Below, piece by piece: positions 1 to 8,473 of a stretch of DNA of 59,722 nt. The position numbers and the translations under genes were made by a program. Origin of the DNA: an uncultured Lachnospiraceae bacterium (GTDB lineage: Bacteria; Bacillota; Clostridia; Lachnospirales; Lachnospiraceae); NCBI GenBank assembly GCA_947576945.1, contig CANPTH010000021.1:1-59722 (forward strand), given 5' to 3'. The stretch's first letter is position 1. Each line of letters starts with the position of its first letter. Below the pieces are notes generated by a model. That model was not told the DNA's origin. It saw only the letters and a list, made by a program, of their open reading frames with translations, and did not search any database.

Positions 1-113
1 CCGCAGTGCTGGCATTTGATCTCCAGGACAGTCCACTCCGTCTCCGTCCCCTCATTATCCCAAATGCACCGCCTGCATTTTGGGGGCATCTGATCACTTC
101 CATCAGCAAACAA
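1..113 (-). CDS. Partial zinc-ribbon-like small protein (5' part only)
   Basis: The minus strand reads as an open frame leaving the window at base 1, with two CxxC pairs (CRRC and CQHC) about 20 residues apart, which is typical of a small zinc-binding ribbon. No normal start is clear: TTG at 113 or ATG at 89 are possible. Removing one A from the AAAA run just upstream (about 132-139) would join the frame to an ATG giving MKYKVTG, so a one-base indel is possible. The function is not recognised, and the call rests only on the cysteine pattern and open frame. Confidence 0.3.
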   Translation of the reverse strand, partial: MFADGSDQMPPKCRRCIWDNEGTETEWTVLEIKCQHC

Positions 114-165
114 TACTCCTGTTACCTTATATTTTCATTTACATCGCTCTAACACATATTTATAC

Positions 166-1776
166 TCACTTTGCATTCAAATATATCCTGGCTTCATAGG
201 GATGCAAAACAATTGTATGATCTGTATTTTTATAATTACTGATAAGAAGTTTCATAGATGAGTCAGGTTCTTCCAGTGAACACTTTACCGTCTGATCATA
301 AAAATTACAGATAACAAGAAGCTGTGAACTCTCATCCTCTCTGACATAAGCAAATATATTCTCATCATCCATGAGCAGCATCTGAAAATCCCCTTCGACA
401 AATACAGGATATTTCTTGCGTAAACGGATCAATTCTTTATAACAGCCAAAAATGGAATCTTCATCTCCTATCTGCTGTGATGCGTTTATTTCTTTATAAT
501 TTGGATTGACTTTCATCCAAGGCTTCCCGTCCGTAAATCCTGCATTTTCCCCATCATTCCACTGCATTGGCGTTCTTGCATTGTCCCGGCTCATGGCATG
601 AACAGAACGCATGATTTCATCTTCCTTGTAACCGTTTTCAAAACGTTCTTTATACAGATTCAACGTTTCAATGTCCCGGTATTCTTCTATTCCGTATGCC
701 GCATTCGTCATTCCAAGTTCTTCACCCTGATATATATATGGCGTTCCCTGCATTCCGTGCAATAGAATTGCCAGCATTTTTGCCGATTCTACCCTGTACT
801 GCTTATCATTTCCCCAACGGGATACAATCCGCGGAAGGTCATGGTTATTTAAAAACAGGCTGTTCCACCCTTTTTTATGTAACCTCATCTGCCATTTGGA
901 CAGGACTTTCTTTAGCTCAATAAAATCAAGTGGTGCCAGATCCCATTTGGATTTTCCTTCCTGTCGATCCAGGCACATATGTTCAAACTGAAACACCATA
1001 GAAAACTCGCTTCCATCAGGATTGCTGTAAAGCTCTGCGATTTCCGGAGTGGCACCCCATGTTTCCCCAACAGTAAGGTAATTTCCCTTTTGGAATGTTT
1101 CCTTGCTCAATTCCCTGATATAGTTATGGAGATTCGCCCCGTTTTTCAGAACCATCTTATCCGGCTCTTTTGCAATTTTATCAATTACATCCAGCCGAAA
1201 TCCACTTATCCCTTTTTCCATCCACCACTGGATCATCTTATAAATCTCCTTACGCACCGCAGGATTATCCCAATTTAAGTCTGGCTGCTTAACGGAAAAC
1301 TGGTGAAGATAGCACTGACCTGCTTCTGGCATCCACTCCCATGCCGAACCGCCAAAACATGACTTGAGTTCATTTGGCGGCTCCTGCGCCGTCCCATCTC
1401 TCCATACATAGTAATCATGATAGGGATTCTCCTTGTTTTTTCTCGCCTCCATAAACCACCGATGTTCATCTGAGGTATGGTTCAGCACCAGATCCATAAC
1501 GATTTTTATTCCATATTGCCCTGCTGTCTGGATAAGTTCTTCCATATCTTCCATGGTTCCAAACATCGGATCTATGTCCTGATAATCCGAGATATCATAG
1601 CCGTTATCATCCTGTGGTGAACGGTAAACAGGCGACAGCCAGATCACGTCAATGCCAAGTTCTGATAAATACTCCAGTCTCTTTATGATCCCCGGAATAT
1701 CCCCTATTCCATCCCCATTGCTGTCCTGAAAACTTCTGGGATATATCTGATATACTACCGACTTTTTCCACCAGTC
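166..1776 (-). CDS. GH13 alpha-glucosidase / oligo-1,6-glucosidase, 5' end disrupted
   Basis: This is a cytoplasmic GH13 hydrolase that would release glucose from isomalto- or malto-oligosaccharides. The catalytic motifs are intact: nucleophile Asp in GFRLDVID, acid/base Glu in VGETWG and the stabilising Asp in NNHDLPR. Family similarity extends upstream of the first normal start (GTG at 1647), because the same frame reads WWKKSVVYQIYPRSF, the family's N-terminal beta-strand. That frame has no ATG, GTG or TTG before a TAG upstream. An ATGATGAAAGAG start lies at 1787 in the neighbouring frame, so one missing base near 1776-1779 would explain it. It follows the AbfD-like gene by a few bases and may be a decayed last gene of the operon. 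Family certain, activity doubtful. Confidence 0.8.
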   Translation of the reverse strand, partial: DWWKKSVVYQIYPRSFQDSNGDGIGDIPGIIKRLEYLSELGIDVIWLSPVYRSPQDDNGYDISDYQDIDPMFGTMEDMEELIQTAGQYGIKIVMDLVLNHTSDEHRWFMEARKNKENPYHDYYVWRDGTAQEPPNELKSCFGGSAWEWMPEAGQCYLHQFSVKQPDLNWDNPAVRKEIYKMIQWWMEKGISGFRLDVIDKIAKEPDKMVLKNGANLHNYIRELSKETFQKGNYLTVGETWGATPEIAELYSNPDGSEFSMVFQFEHMCLDRQEGKSKWDLAPLDFIELKKVLSKWQMRLHKKGWNSLFLNNHDLPRIVSRWGNDKQYRVESAKMLAILLHGMQGTPYIYQGEELGMTNAAYGIEEYRDIETLNLYKERFENGYKEDEIMRSVHAMSRDNARTPMQWNDGENAGFTDGKPWMKVNPNYKEINASQQIGDEDSIFGCYKELIRLRKKYPVFVEGDFQMLLMDDENIFAYVREDESSQLLVICNFYDQTVKCSLEEPDSSMKLLISNYKNTDHTIVLHPYEARIYLNAK

Positions 1777-1795
1777 TCTTTCATCATCAAACAGA

Positions 1796-3274
1796 TCACA
1801 AGCTGTTTGGTCTGCTGCTCCAACGTTTAATCCCCGCTATGTTTCCAGCCAGCTTCTTTTTCTCATCCAATCTGCCCTGTCTGCCGATCATAATCCGCTG
1901 TGCCTGAGGACTTCCCGCGCCGTGGAGGGATTCCGTCCGGTAACCTACTGCTGCCGTTCCCAGGGTCATGTTTTCGATTAACCGCAGGATCTTCATCCTG
2001 TCCATCACATCAACCCTGGAACTGCCCTTAAAATACTTTCTGCACAGAGCGCCCACCTCCGGAGAGTTGAAATCTTTTTCCGAAGGCATGGTCACCATCA
2101 GCCCGCCTGCAATGTCCTCCGCCAGTCTTGCGATCTCATAGGGAAATCTTGTCACATTCTGTTTGCACACATTGGCAAGCAGATTGTCGATCTGATAGTT
2201 TCCCGATTCCGTGGCCTTCCCCTCTGCCGAACAGGCAATGCCGCAGCAGTACATGGTTTCATTCAAATGCATCATTTCGATCAGCTTATCTTTAATATGA
2301 GCCGCCTTCTCGACCCCATTGAATTCTGCAACCAGTGCGGCGGCGCCGATCAGCACATCTCCCACACCGGTTTTACAGCCGCCGTAACTCTGTCGGTGAT
2401 AACCGGCAAAACGTTCTACCATAATTCCCGCAAATTCATACTCTTCACAAAGGAAAACTCTCTCCCAGGGAACAAAAACCCGGTCGAAGACCACGAGCGC
2501 CTCCTGGCCTCCAAACTTGCAGTTCCCACAATCCATACAGCCCCCTTCTTCCAGTTTTCTGGTGTCGCAGGACTGCCGTCCGTAGATCATGGTAATGCCC
2601 TTGGCATCTGAGGGAACCGCAAAGGATACCGCATAAGCCTTATCCTCTTCCCGCATGGCTATGGTTGGCATGATCAGCTGCTCATGGGAATTCACCGCCC
2701 CGGTCTGATGCGCCTTTGCGCCGGTCACCACGATCCCATCCTGTCTTTTCTCAACAATATGCAGATACAGATCCGGATCTTCCTGCCTGCCGGGGGAAAG
2801 TCCTCTGTCTCCTTTAGGATCGGTCATAGCTCCGTCTATGGTCAGATCTTTCTCCTGTACATATTTCATGTACTCACGGAATCTCTGATGGTAAACGGTT
2901 CCATACTTCCGGTCAACCTCAAATGTGGTGGAATATATGGCATTGAAAGCGTCCATACCCACGCAGCGCTGGAAACATGCTCCAGTCTTCTCTCCCAGGA
3001 GCCTTTGCATTTTCACCTTGTTTACCAGATCCTCTGTACTCTGATGAATGTGGCAGAACCGGTTGACCCTCTCCCCGGTCAGATTCGAGACCGCAGTCAT
3101 GATCTCCTGATATTCCGGGTTCTGCGCCAGTGCATACGTCATCGCCACAGAATTGATAGACGGTCTGATCACGGGATGATCTACGAAATTTTCAACCCTC
3201 TCCCCGAACAGATAAACTACAGTTTTCAATTTTCTCAGACTTTCAATATACTCTTGTGCCGTCATGAAACCCAT
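1796..3274 (-). CDS. abfD: 4-hydroxybutyryl-CoA dehydratase / vinylacetyl-CoA isomerase family (AbfD-like)
   Basis: This 492-residue protein belongs to the FAD and [4Fe-4S] radical dehydratase family that converts 4-hydroxybutyryl-CoA to crotonyl-CoA. The four known cluster ligands are present: C100 and C104 in ACFQRC, H293 in GYHRQS and C300 in GGCK, at a constant +1 offset from the Clostridium aminobutyricum enzyme (C99, C103, H292, C299). The motifs DGAMTDPKGDRG and GAKAHQTG also fit. Normal family C-termini end near IAGIK; here nine extra residues run into the next gene. Partner genes of 4-hydroxybutyrate metabolism (CoA-transferase, 4-hydroxybutyrate dehydrogenase) are absent. It follows the UxaA pair, so its substrate may be another 4-hydroxyacyl-CoA. 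Confidence 0.9.
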   Translation of the reverse strand: MGFMTAQEYIESLRKLKTVVYLFGERVENFVDHPVIRPSINSVAMTYALAQNPEYQEIMTAVSNLTGERVNRFCHIHQSTEDLVNKVKMQRLLGEKTGACFQRCVGMDAFNAIYSTTFEVDRKYGTVYHQRFREYMKYVQEKDLTIDGAMTDPKGDRGLSPGRQEDPDLYLHIVEKRQDGIVVTGAKAHQTGAVNSHEQLIMPTIAMREEDKAYAVSFAVPSDAKGITMIYGRQSCDTRKLEEGGCMDCGNCKFGGQEALVVFDRVFVPWERVFLCEEYEFAGIMVERFAGYHRQSYGGCKTGVGDVLIGAAALVAEFNGVEKAAHIKDKLIEMMHLNETMYCCGIACSAEGKATESGNYQIDNLLANVCKQNVTRFPYEIARLAEDIAGGLMVTMPSEKDFNSPEVGALCRKYFKGSSRVDVMDRMKILRLIENMTLGTAAVGYRTESLHGAGSPQAQRIMIGRQGRLDEKKKLAGNIAGIKRWSSRPNSL

Positions 3275-3307
3275 ATGTATCTCCTTCTTTCCTGAATCTT
3301 ATTCTCC

Positions 3308-3337
3308 CTAAATGCACATCTCCGGGCCATAAATCAT
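3308..3337 (-). other. Nine-codon reading frame behind a copy of the SD motif
   Basis: Between the UxaA large subunit and the AbfD-like gene, a variant of the recurring SD motif (CGCTTCGGAACGGAGAG) is followed by AAATATG and a frame encoding MIYGPEMCI then TAG. The spacing equals that seen before real genes in this window. It could be a short leader peptide for the dehydratase gene or the remnant of a lost gene start. Nothing shows it is translated. Confidence 0.25.
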
Positions 3338-3379
3338 ATTTCTCTCCGTTCCGAAGCGGCCCCGGCTGCCGTTAACCTG

Positions 3380-4543
3380 CTATGCAAAATTACAGTATCT
3401 GGCCATGGAAACATCCTGAAATCCTAATTCTTCTGCTCTGGTTTTCTCACCGCAAGCCACCCTGCATACCAGATCAAATAATTCTCTCCCTGCTTCTTCC
3501 AGATCTTTCCCACTGGTGAGTACCGCACTGCAGTCAAAATCCATATTGTCCTTCATCTTTACCGCCGTCTCTTCATTTGCGGTTAGTTTGATCACGGGAA
3601 GGATTCCCGAACCAGTAGGCGTACCGTGACCGGTCGTGAACACCACGGCATGCGCGCCGGCGGCCGCCATTCCCACGATAGATGCTACGTCCTGCCCGGG
3701 CGTATCCATTACTACAAGTCCTTTTTGGGTAAAAAGCTCCCCATATCCTACTACTTCGCGGATCATAGAACGTCCTGCCTTGTGAATGCAGCCCAGAGAC
3801 TTCTCCTCCAGAGTCGTGATCCCCCCTGCGATATTGCCGGGCGTAGGATTTCCGCTTCTCGGGTTTTCCCCGACCCGCAGAAAATCCATCTCGAAATTTT
3901 TGATCGTGTCAAGCAGCTTCCTCCTTACTCCTTCATTCTCACACCGGGCCGCAAGGATCCGCTCCGCTCCGATCATCTCCGGCGTCTCCGAGAGGATCAC
4001 GGTACCGCCTTCCCTTACCACCAGATCGCTGCAGCATCCCACCACCGGGTTCGCCGCCAGTCCCGAAGTAGGGTCGGAGCCTCCGCATTCCGTCCCCAGG
4101 ATCAGTTCCGAAACAGGAGCTTCCTCCAGGGTAAGACGGTCGGCCTCTTTTCGCATGGCTTCCGCAGATCTGACAATATGGTTTACCGTATGCAGACTGC
4201 CGCCTTCCTCCCGGATCACAAGAACCTCCAGAGGTTTACAGGTTTTTCTCCTGATCTCCTCGGCGAGAAGAGATGCCTGCACCACCTCGCACCCATTTCC
4301 TACGAGAATCGTCCCATAGACATTGGGGTTCGCCGCAAGCCCTGACAACGTCTCTAACGTCACCTTCAGATCTCTCCTGCTTAAGGAACATCCACCCTGA
4401 TTTGCCACATAGACGGCTCCTTCCACGTTCTGGGCCGCAAACCGGGCCGTCTCGCTTGCACAGAGAGAGCAGGGAAGAATCAGCACGTGGTTTCTGATCC
4501 CGAACCTTCCATCCGGCCTCCTGTACCCTTTCACTTTCCTCAT
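3380..4543 (-). CDS. UxaA-type sugar-acid dehydratase, large subunit
   Basis: This 387-residue protein matches the C-terminal domain of the altronate/galactarate dehydratase (UxaA/GarD) family, which uses an iron centre to remove water from aldonic or aldaric acids and give 2-keto-3-deoxy acids. Visible family features include the opening GYRRPDGRFGIRNH, TECGGSD, PTPGNIAGGITTLEEKSLG and FTTGHGTP. The family also includes sulfolactate sulfo-lyase and other sugar-acid lyases, so the substrate cannot be named. Its ATG overlaps the stop of the small-subunit gene (ATGA), which indicates translational coupling. It sits between PFOR and the AbfD-like dehydratase. Confidence 0.85.
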   Translation of the reverse strand: MRKVKGYRRPDGRFGIRNHVLILPCSLCASETARFAAQNVEGAVYVANQGGCSLSRRDLKVTLETLSGLAANPNVYGTILVGNGCEVVQASLLAEEIRRKTCKPLEVLVIREEGGSLHTVNHIVRSAEAMRKEADRLTLEEAPVSELILGTECGGSDPTSGLAANPVVGCCSDLVVREGGTVILSETPEMIGAERILAARCENEGVRRKLLDTIKNFEMDFLRVGENPRSGNPTPGNIAGGITTLEEKSLGCIHKAGRSMIREVVGYGELFTQKGLVVMDTPGQDVASIVGMAAAGAHAVVFTTGHGTPTGSGILPVIKLTANEETAVKMKDNMDFDCSAVLTSGKDLEEAGRELFDLVCRVACGEKTRAEELGFQDVSMARYCNFA

Positions 4544-4848
4544 ATGGTTTCCTCCCGTTCCTGTCTGGTATCCGCCATACAGGAGCTTTGCAGATTATGT
4601 ACATGCACCCATCCGCCTGCCGAAATATGCGATACGGCTTCTCCTATCTCATCTCCGTATTTGCGGATCTTCCTACCCTTTCCGATATCCTGCACTGCGA
4701 CCTTATGATACTGCGGAATATCCTCTATGGCCTCCACCTGAGTCAATCTGCCTTTTCTGATATATGTGACCGATTCTCCCGCCTTCACCGGCAGGGTAAG
4801 TGTCACCACATGATCCGACTCATGTATCAGAATTCCATTTATTTTCAT
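4540..4848 (-). CDS. UxaA-type sugar-acid dehydratase, small (SAF-domain) subunit
   Basis: This 102-residue protein corresponds to the N-terminal SAF domain of UxaA-type dehydratases (HESDHVVTLTLPVKAGESV, then DIPQYHKVAVQDIGKGRKIRKYGDEIG and HVHNLQS). Single-chain UxaA enzymes fuse this domain to the large one; here the two are separate but translationally coupled by a four-base overlap. The histidines of the HVHN stretch are the usual contributors to the active site at the domain interface. Confidence 0.85.
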   Translation of the reverse strand: MKINGILIHESDHVVTLTLPVKAGESVTYIRKGRLTQVEAIEDIPQYHKVAVQDIGKGRKIRKYGDEIGEAVSHISAGGWVHVHNLQSSCMADTRQEREETI

Positions 4849-4889
4849 ACCCCTCTTCCTCTGTCTTTCACTGCCGTCACACAGGTATT

Positions 4890-7800
4890 TTACTTCCTGC
4901 CAAGTTCTTTGTATCTTCGATACCGTTCCATAGCATCCTTACCGGCCTGTTCAAATAATTCTTCTGCCAGAAGGGGATCCTTCTTCGCCAGAGAGGAGAA
5001 GCGGACTTCACTCATAAGAAACTCCCTGAAGTCGGACTTCGGTTCTCCCGAATCCAGGATAAAAGGATTCTCTCCCCGCTCTTTTCTTCTCGGATCATAG
5101 CGATACAGATTCCAGTATCCTGCCTCCACAGCATTCTTCTGCTGTTTCCCGGTACATCCCATACCGGCTTTGATCCCGTGATTGATGCAGGGTGCATATC
5201 CGATGATCAGCGAAGGCCCCGGATAGCTCTCAGCTTCCTGGATCGCCCGCAGCGCCTGAGAAGGATTTGCATTCATAGCGATCTGCGCCACATACACATT
5301 ACCGTACTGCATGGCCATCATTCCCAGCTCCTTCTTCCTTCCCCGCTTTCCGGATGCGGAAAACTTCGCGATAGCCGCCTTTGGCGTAGACTTGGAGGAC
5401 TGTCCGCCCGTATTGGAATAAACCTCCGTGTCAAAGACCATCACGTTGATATCCTCCCCGGTGGAAAGTACGTGATCCAGGCCTCCATATCCGATATCAT
5501 ACGCCCATCCGTCCCCTCCGAAAATCCAGTTGGACCGCTTGATGAGATAATCCTTTCTCTGATAAACAGCTTCCACTCCACAGACATCACGGTTATGATA
5601 CAGACATCTGCTTAACGCATCCGTACGCTCCCTTGTTCCCTCTGAAAGAGCAAACCCCGACAGCCAGCTTCGGATCGTCTCCGCCAGTTCCGCTTTCTCT
5701 CCTTCGGCTCCGACGACAGAAATTCCTTTGAGTATCTCTGCAAGCTGCTCCCTGATTTCCTCCCGCACTGCCTGGTAGCCAAGACACATTCCGAGACCAT
5801 ACTCCGCATTGTCCTCAAACAGCGAGAAGCCCCAGGCCGGTCCATGCCCTTTCTCATCCTTCCTGTACGGAACCGCCGGCGCGCTGCCACCCCAAACCGT
5901 GGCACATCCCGCCGAATTGGAGACCATCATCCGGTCACCGTAAAGCTGGGTGATCAGCCTTGCATAAGGTGTCTCCCCACACCCGGCGCAGGCGCCTGAA
6001 AATTCAAAATAAGCCGGCAGGAATTGGCTCTCCTTCAAGTTACACTTCTCTCTTCTGATCTCTCCTTCGTCTTTCCGCTCTGTGATCCAGTCCCAGGACT
6101 TCCGCTCTTCTTCCGTTCTCCGTTCCAGCGGCGCCATCTCCAAAGCCGCTCCCTTTGCCGGACAGGCATGCAGACAGTTTCCACAACCCGTACAGTCAAG
6201 CGGAGAGAATCCCATGTAAAAATATTTATCCTGATACCCCTTTGCAGGTCTTGCCTGACTTCTCACCTTTGCAGGCGCCTGCTCGAGTTCCTTCGCTGTT
6301 ATAAGCTGCGGCCTGAAAACACCGTGCGGACACACAAGTGAACATTGATTACACTGCAGGCAATGATCCGGATTCCAGTCCGGGACTTCAAGGGCAATGC
6401 CTCTCTTCTCATATTGGGTAGTTCCCGTAGGGAAAGTACCATCCTCCATTCCTTCAAATGCACTGACAGGAATCTCATCCCCCTTTTGTCTGTTCATGGG
6501 AATCATGATCTGATTAACAAAAAAGTCAAGCGACTCAGAACCCGTTGAAATCTGCTCGTTCTGCTCCTGTTCGTTTCCTGACAGCGATGCCTCGAGCATC
6601 GCCGTGTCCACTTTATGGATCTGTCCGGCAGCATTGTCGATTGCCGCATAATTCCTGTCAATGACCTGCTGCCCCTGGCGCCCATAGTTCTTCTGCACCT
6701 CCTGTTTCAGGTAAGAAACAGCCTGATCCTGCGGGATAATGCCGGACAGAGCGAAAAAGGCAGTCTGCATGATCATATTAATCCTTTTTCCCAGCCCCAG
6801 CTCTTCCCCAAGCTTCGCCGCATTGATCGTATAGAAACGAATCTTCTTCTCAAGAATCTCTTTCTTCATCGCCACAGGAAGATGCGTACACAGCTGCGTA
6901 TCATCCCAGATACAGTTCAGAAGAAAAATCCCGTTATCCTTGATCCCTTCCAGCAAATCATAACCGCCCACATAAGCCTGATTGTGACAGGCGATATAAT
7001 CCGCATGGTGGATCAAATAGGAAGAACGAACAGGGCTGTCGCCAAACCGCAGATGGGAAATGGTTATTCCTCCGGATTTCTTGGAATCATAGGCAAAATA
7101 TGCCTGCACATACTTATCCGTATGGTTGCCGATGATCTTCACTGCTGATTTATTGGCGCCCACGGTTCCGTCCGATCCAAGTCCCCAGAATTTGCAGTTC
7201 ACCATGCCCTTCGGCGCTGTGTCCGGGAAGTCCTCCTCCACCGGAAGGGACAGATTCGTAACGTCATCCAGAATCCCCACGGTAAACCCGTTTAAAGGAT
7301 TTTCCTGCTCAGCATTTTTCAAGACAGCCGCCACATCCTTTGGTCCAAAGTCCTTGGATGCAAGCCCATACCGTCCGCCAATGATCAAAGGCTGCTTCCC
7401 GCTATGATAAAATGCCGCGCATACTTCCTGGTACAGAGGTTCGCCATCCGCTCCCGGTTCCTTCGTGCGGTCGAGCACCACAATTCTTTCCGTGCTTTCA
7501 GGAAACGCCGCAAGGAACGCTTCCGCATCAAAGGGACGGAACAAACGTACCTGCACCAGACCGTATTTCTCTTCCCTGCTGTTTAAATAATCCAACGTCT
7601 CCTTGATCACTTCACAGGAAGATCCCATTGCCGTCAGAACGACGGAGGGATTCTTCGCTCCATAATAATCAAACAGATGATAAGATCTTCCGGTATGCTC
7701 CCCGATCCTGTCCATATACTGCTGTACGATCCCAGGAAGCCTTACATAAAATTTATTTACCGCCTCCCGCTCCTGGAAGAAAATATCAGGATTCTGAGTC

Positions 7801-8459
7801 GTTCCCCTAAGGACCGGATGATCCGGATTCAGCGCTCTGCCCCGGAACGCGCTCACCGCTTCATAATCCACCAGTTCCTTGATTGTTTCTTCCTCTATGA
7901 TCTCTATTTTCTGAATTTCATGAGAAGTCCGAAAACCGTCAAAAAAGTGTACAAAGGGAATTCTTGACGAAATTGCGGACAAATGTGCAATACATCCAAG
8001 ATCCATACACTCCTGTACCGTACCGGAGGAAAGCAGGGCTGCTCCCGTCTGCCGGATACTCATCACATCCTGGTGATCCCCGAAAATGCTCAGGGCATTA
8101 CTGGCCAGGGATCTGGCGCTCACATGGAACACCCCCGGAAGCAGTTCCCCCGCAATCTTATAAAGATTGGGTATCATCAGCAAAAGACCCTGGGAGGATG
8201 TATAGGTCGTTGACAGCGCTCCGGCCTGAAGGCTCCCGTGGAGCGTACCTGCCGCTCCACCCTCCGACTGCATCTCCATCAGTTTTGCCGGTTTGCCAAA
8301 AATATTCTTCTTTCCCTTTGCTGCCCATTCGTCAACTGCCTCCGCCATAGGCGACGAAGGCGTAATGGGATAAATGGCCGCCACCTCCGTGAAATAGTAA
8401 GAGGCCATGGCTGCGGCCGTGTTTCCATCCATTGTCTCTTTTCTGCTCTCTCGTATCAT
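4890..8459 (-). CDS. nifJ: Pyruvate:ferredoxin (flavodoxin) oxidoreductase
   Basis: This 1189-residue single-chain PFOR oxidatively decarboxylates pyruvate to acetyl-CoA and reduces ferredoxin. The domain order is normal: pyrimidine-binding domain with YPITPSSPMAE near the N-terminus, gamma domain, two [4Fe-4S] ferredoxin clusters (CLQCNQCSLVCP and CTGCGNCLHACP), the CAGCGE proximal cluster region and the thiamine-diphosphate site with GGDGWAYDIGYGG and SNTGGQSSKSTP. Reduced ferredoxin could feed the Rnf complex encoded further along. Its place between a sugar-acid dehydratase and a zinc dehydrogenase allows a role on another 2-oxo acid, but the sequence looks like an ordinary pyruvate enzyme. 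Confidence 0.95.
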   Translation of the reverse strand: MIRESRKETMDGNTAAAMASYYFTEVAAIYPITPSSPMAEAVDEWAAKGKKNIFGKPAKLMEMQSEGGAAGTLHGSLQAGALSTTYTSSQGLLLMIPNLYKIAGELLPGVFHVSARSLASNALSIFGDHQDVMSIRQTGAALLSSGTVQECMDLGCIAHLSAISSRIPFVHFFDGFRTSHEIQKIEIIEEETIKELVDYEAVSAFRGRALNPDHPVLRGTTQNPDIFFQEREAVNKFYVRLPGIVQQYMDRIGEHTGRSYHLFDYYGAKNPSVVLTAMGSSCEVIKETLDYLNSREEKYGLVQVRLFRPFDAEAFLAAFPESTERIVVLDRTKEPGADGEPLYQEVCAAFYHSGKQPLIIGGRYGLASKDFGPKDVAAVLKNAEQENPLNGFTVGILDDVTNLSLPVEEDFPDTAPKGMVNCKFWGLGSDGTVGANKSAVKIIGNHTDKYVQAYFAYDSKKSGGITISHLRFGDSPVRSSYLIHHADYIACHNQAYVGGYDLLEGIKDNGIFLLNCIWDDTQLCTHLPVAMKKEILEKKIRFYTINAAKLGEELGLGKRINMIMQTAFFALSGIIPQDQAVSYLKQEVQKNYGRQGQQVIDRNYAAIDNAAGQIHKVDTAMLEASLSGNEQEQNEQISTGSESLDFFVNQIMIPMNRQKGDEIPVSAFEGMEDGTFPTGTTQYEKRGIALEVPDWNPDHCLQCNQCSLVCPHGVFRPQLITAKELEQAPAKVRSQARPAKGYQDKYFYMGFSPLDCTGCGNCLHACPAKGAALEMAPLERRTEEERKSWDWITERKDEGEIRREKCNLKESQFLPAYFEFSGACAGCGETPYARLITQLYGDRMMVSNSAGCATVWGGSAPAVPYRKDEKGHGPAWGFSLFEDNAEYGLGMCLGYQAVREEIREQLAEILKGISVVGAEGEKAELAETIRSWLSGFALSEGTRERTDALSRCLYHNRDVCGVEAVYQRKDYLIKRSNWIFGGDGWAYDIGYGGLDHVLSTGEDINVMVFDTEVYSNTGGQSSKSTPKAAIAKFSASGKRGRKKELGMMAMQYGNVYVAQIAMNANPSQALRAIQEAESYPGPSLIIGYAPCINHGIKAGMGCTGKQQKNAVEAGYWNLYRYDPRRKERGENPFILDSGEPKSDFREFLMSEVRFSSLAKKDPLLAEELFEQAGKDAMERYRRYKELGRK

Positions 8460-8473
8460 ATCGTTCCTTCCTT

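Noticed and set aside
4588..5100. Plus-strand 170-residue frame over the UxaA small-subunit/PFOR junction
   Set aside because: It overlaps two well-supported genes and has no ribosome binding site.
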